From an uncultured Actinomycetes bacterium (lineage in GTDB: Bacteria > Actinomycetota > Thermoleophilia > Gaiellales > F1-60-MAGs149), in the NCBI GenBank assembly GCA_903873565.1, contig CAIQOY010000350.1, forward strand, positions 1 to 6,540: a DNA stretch of 6,540 nt. Direction: 5' to 3'. The notes beneath the pieces are model-generated. The model saw only the letters and a list, made by a program, of their open reading frames with translations. It was not told the DNA's origin and ran no database searches. The position numbers and the translations under genes are program-made. Shown here piece after piece: positions 6,309 to 6,540 of the stretch; positions within the stretch are counted from its first letter, which is position 1; every line of letters begins with the position of its first letter.

Positions 6309-6446
6309 ATGACGCGCCTTCTGCACCCCGCCACCGTGGTCGCGATCATCGCGCTGATCGTCTCCCTCGGGCTGCCGGCCGAGACGGGCCCGCCCGCGAT
6401 CCCGGCGGTGCCGCCGGCGATCGTGACGGTGACGCAGGTCGGCTAG
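6309..6446 (+). CDS. Short signal-peptide-like protein, 45 residues, possibly a truncated Thermoleophilia surface protein
   Basis: From the ATG at 6309 the protein has an N-terminal segment MTRLLHPATVVAIIALIVSLGL, then a proline-rich tail (PPAIPAVPPAIVTVTQVG). The start resembles the conserved opening of many secreted hypothetical proteins that I associate with Solirubrobacterales, usually of the form P-A-x-V-I-A-x-x-A-L-F-V-A-L-G-G followed by a long extracellular domain. Here the chain ends after only about 23 further residues, so it may be a degenerate remnant or a genuine small membrane or secreted peptide. A GTG at 6246 in the same frame would add 21 polar residues before the hydrophobic segment, an unlikely signal layout. 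No ribosome binding site is visible. Its TAG stop shares a CTAG with the opposing gene. Confidence that it is expressed is moderate. Confidence 0.5.
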   Translation: MTRLLHPATVVAIIALIVSLGLPAETGPPAIPAVPPAIVTVTQVG

Positions 6447-6540
6447 GCGCGCAGCCAGACGCCGTCGAGCAGCGTCTCGTCGCCGAGGATCCCGCCCCCG
6501 GCCTCGGCGTCGCCCGGGATGTCCGCCTCGGGGAGGACGA
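6443..6540 (-). CDS. C-terminal fragment of an unidentified minus-strand gene
   Basis: The minus-strand frame entering from the right edge reads 31 residues, ending GGILGDETLLDGVWLRA before TAG at 6445-6443. The frame is open to the window edge, and the acidic, GC-typical composition looks coding. It is too short to name a family. Only the 3' end is visible, tail to tail with the 45-residue gene and overlapping it by four bases. If the neighbouring sequence shows a long open frame here, that would confirm it. Confidence 0.6.
   Translation of the reverse strand, partial: VLPEADIPGDAEAGGGILGDETLLDGVWLRA

Overview
This is a very GC-rich chromosomal window with strong GC bias at third codon positions. 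The protein types, and a small protein beginning with an ATVVAIIALIVSLG-type signal segment that I associate with Solirubrobacterales, suggest an actinobacterium of the class Thermoleophilia (Solirubrobacter, Conexibacter or Patulibacter-like). That placement is an inference from style, not a proven assignment. I see no tRNA, rRNA, CRISPR array, insertion sequence or phage gene. The window looks like ordinary housekeeping chromosome with several small, poorly described genes.

Layout. 1-2122 (+) is the C-terminal three quarters of the glycine cleavage P-protein, cut by the window edge. 2164-2376 (+) is a 70-residue two-helix membrane protein. It converges on 2413-3564 (-), a membrane-anchored D,D-carboxypeptidase of the penicillin-binding (S11) type. 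Dac is divergent from 3683-4210 (+), a formaldehyde-activating enzyme (Fae) family protein with the best promoter in the window. 4238-5068 (+) is a J-domain protein with a zinc-ribbon-like cysteine cluster. It ends tail to tail with a minus-strand group: a DUF4395 membrane protein (5670-6143), a membrane-anchored thioredoxin-like protein (5264-5659) and a 56-residue helical protein (5065-5235). A 165-base intergenic stretch rich in inverted repeats separates this group from a 45-residue signal-peptide-like protein (6309-6446, +). That protein is tail to tail with the C-terminus of an unidentified minus-strand gene that runs off the window.

How the genes may work together. P-protein releases the C1 unit of glycine, and Fae-family proteins bind or condense formaldehyde with a pterin, so a one-carbon theme on the left is possible. 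The genes are not obviously one operon. The DUF4395 and thioredoxin-like genes are 10 bases apart and together carry three CxxC pairs, which suggests a membrane thiol-redox pair.

Two structural themes recur. First, several genes have a TANNNT-like -10 hexamer only 6-7 bases (in one case 10) before the start codon and no Shine-Dalgarno, which implies leaderless mRNAs; Fae is the exception. Second, both tail-to-tail pairs on the right overlap by four bases in one CTAG palindrome that supplies both stop codons. I found no convincing entirely new multi-gene system. The most worthwhile leads are the Fae homologue, the DUF4395/thioredoxin pair, the J-domain/zinc protein, and the leaderless and shared-stop architecture.
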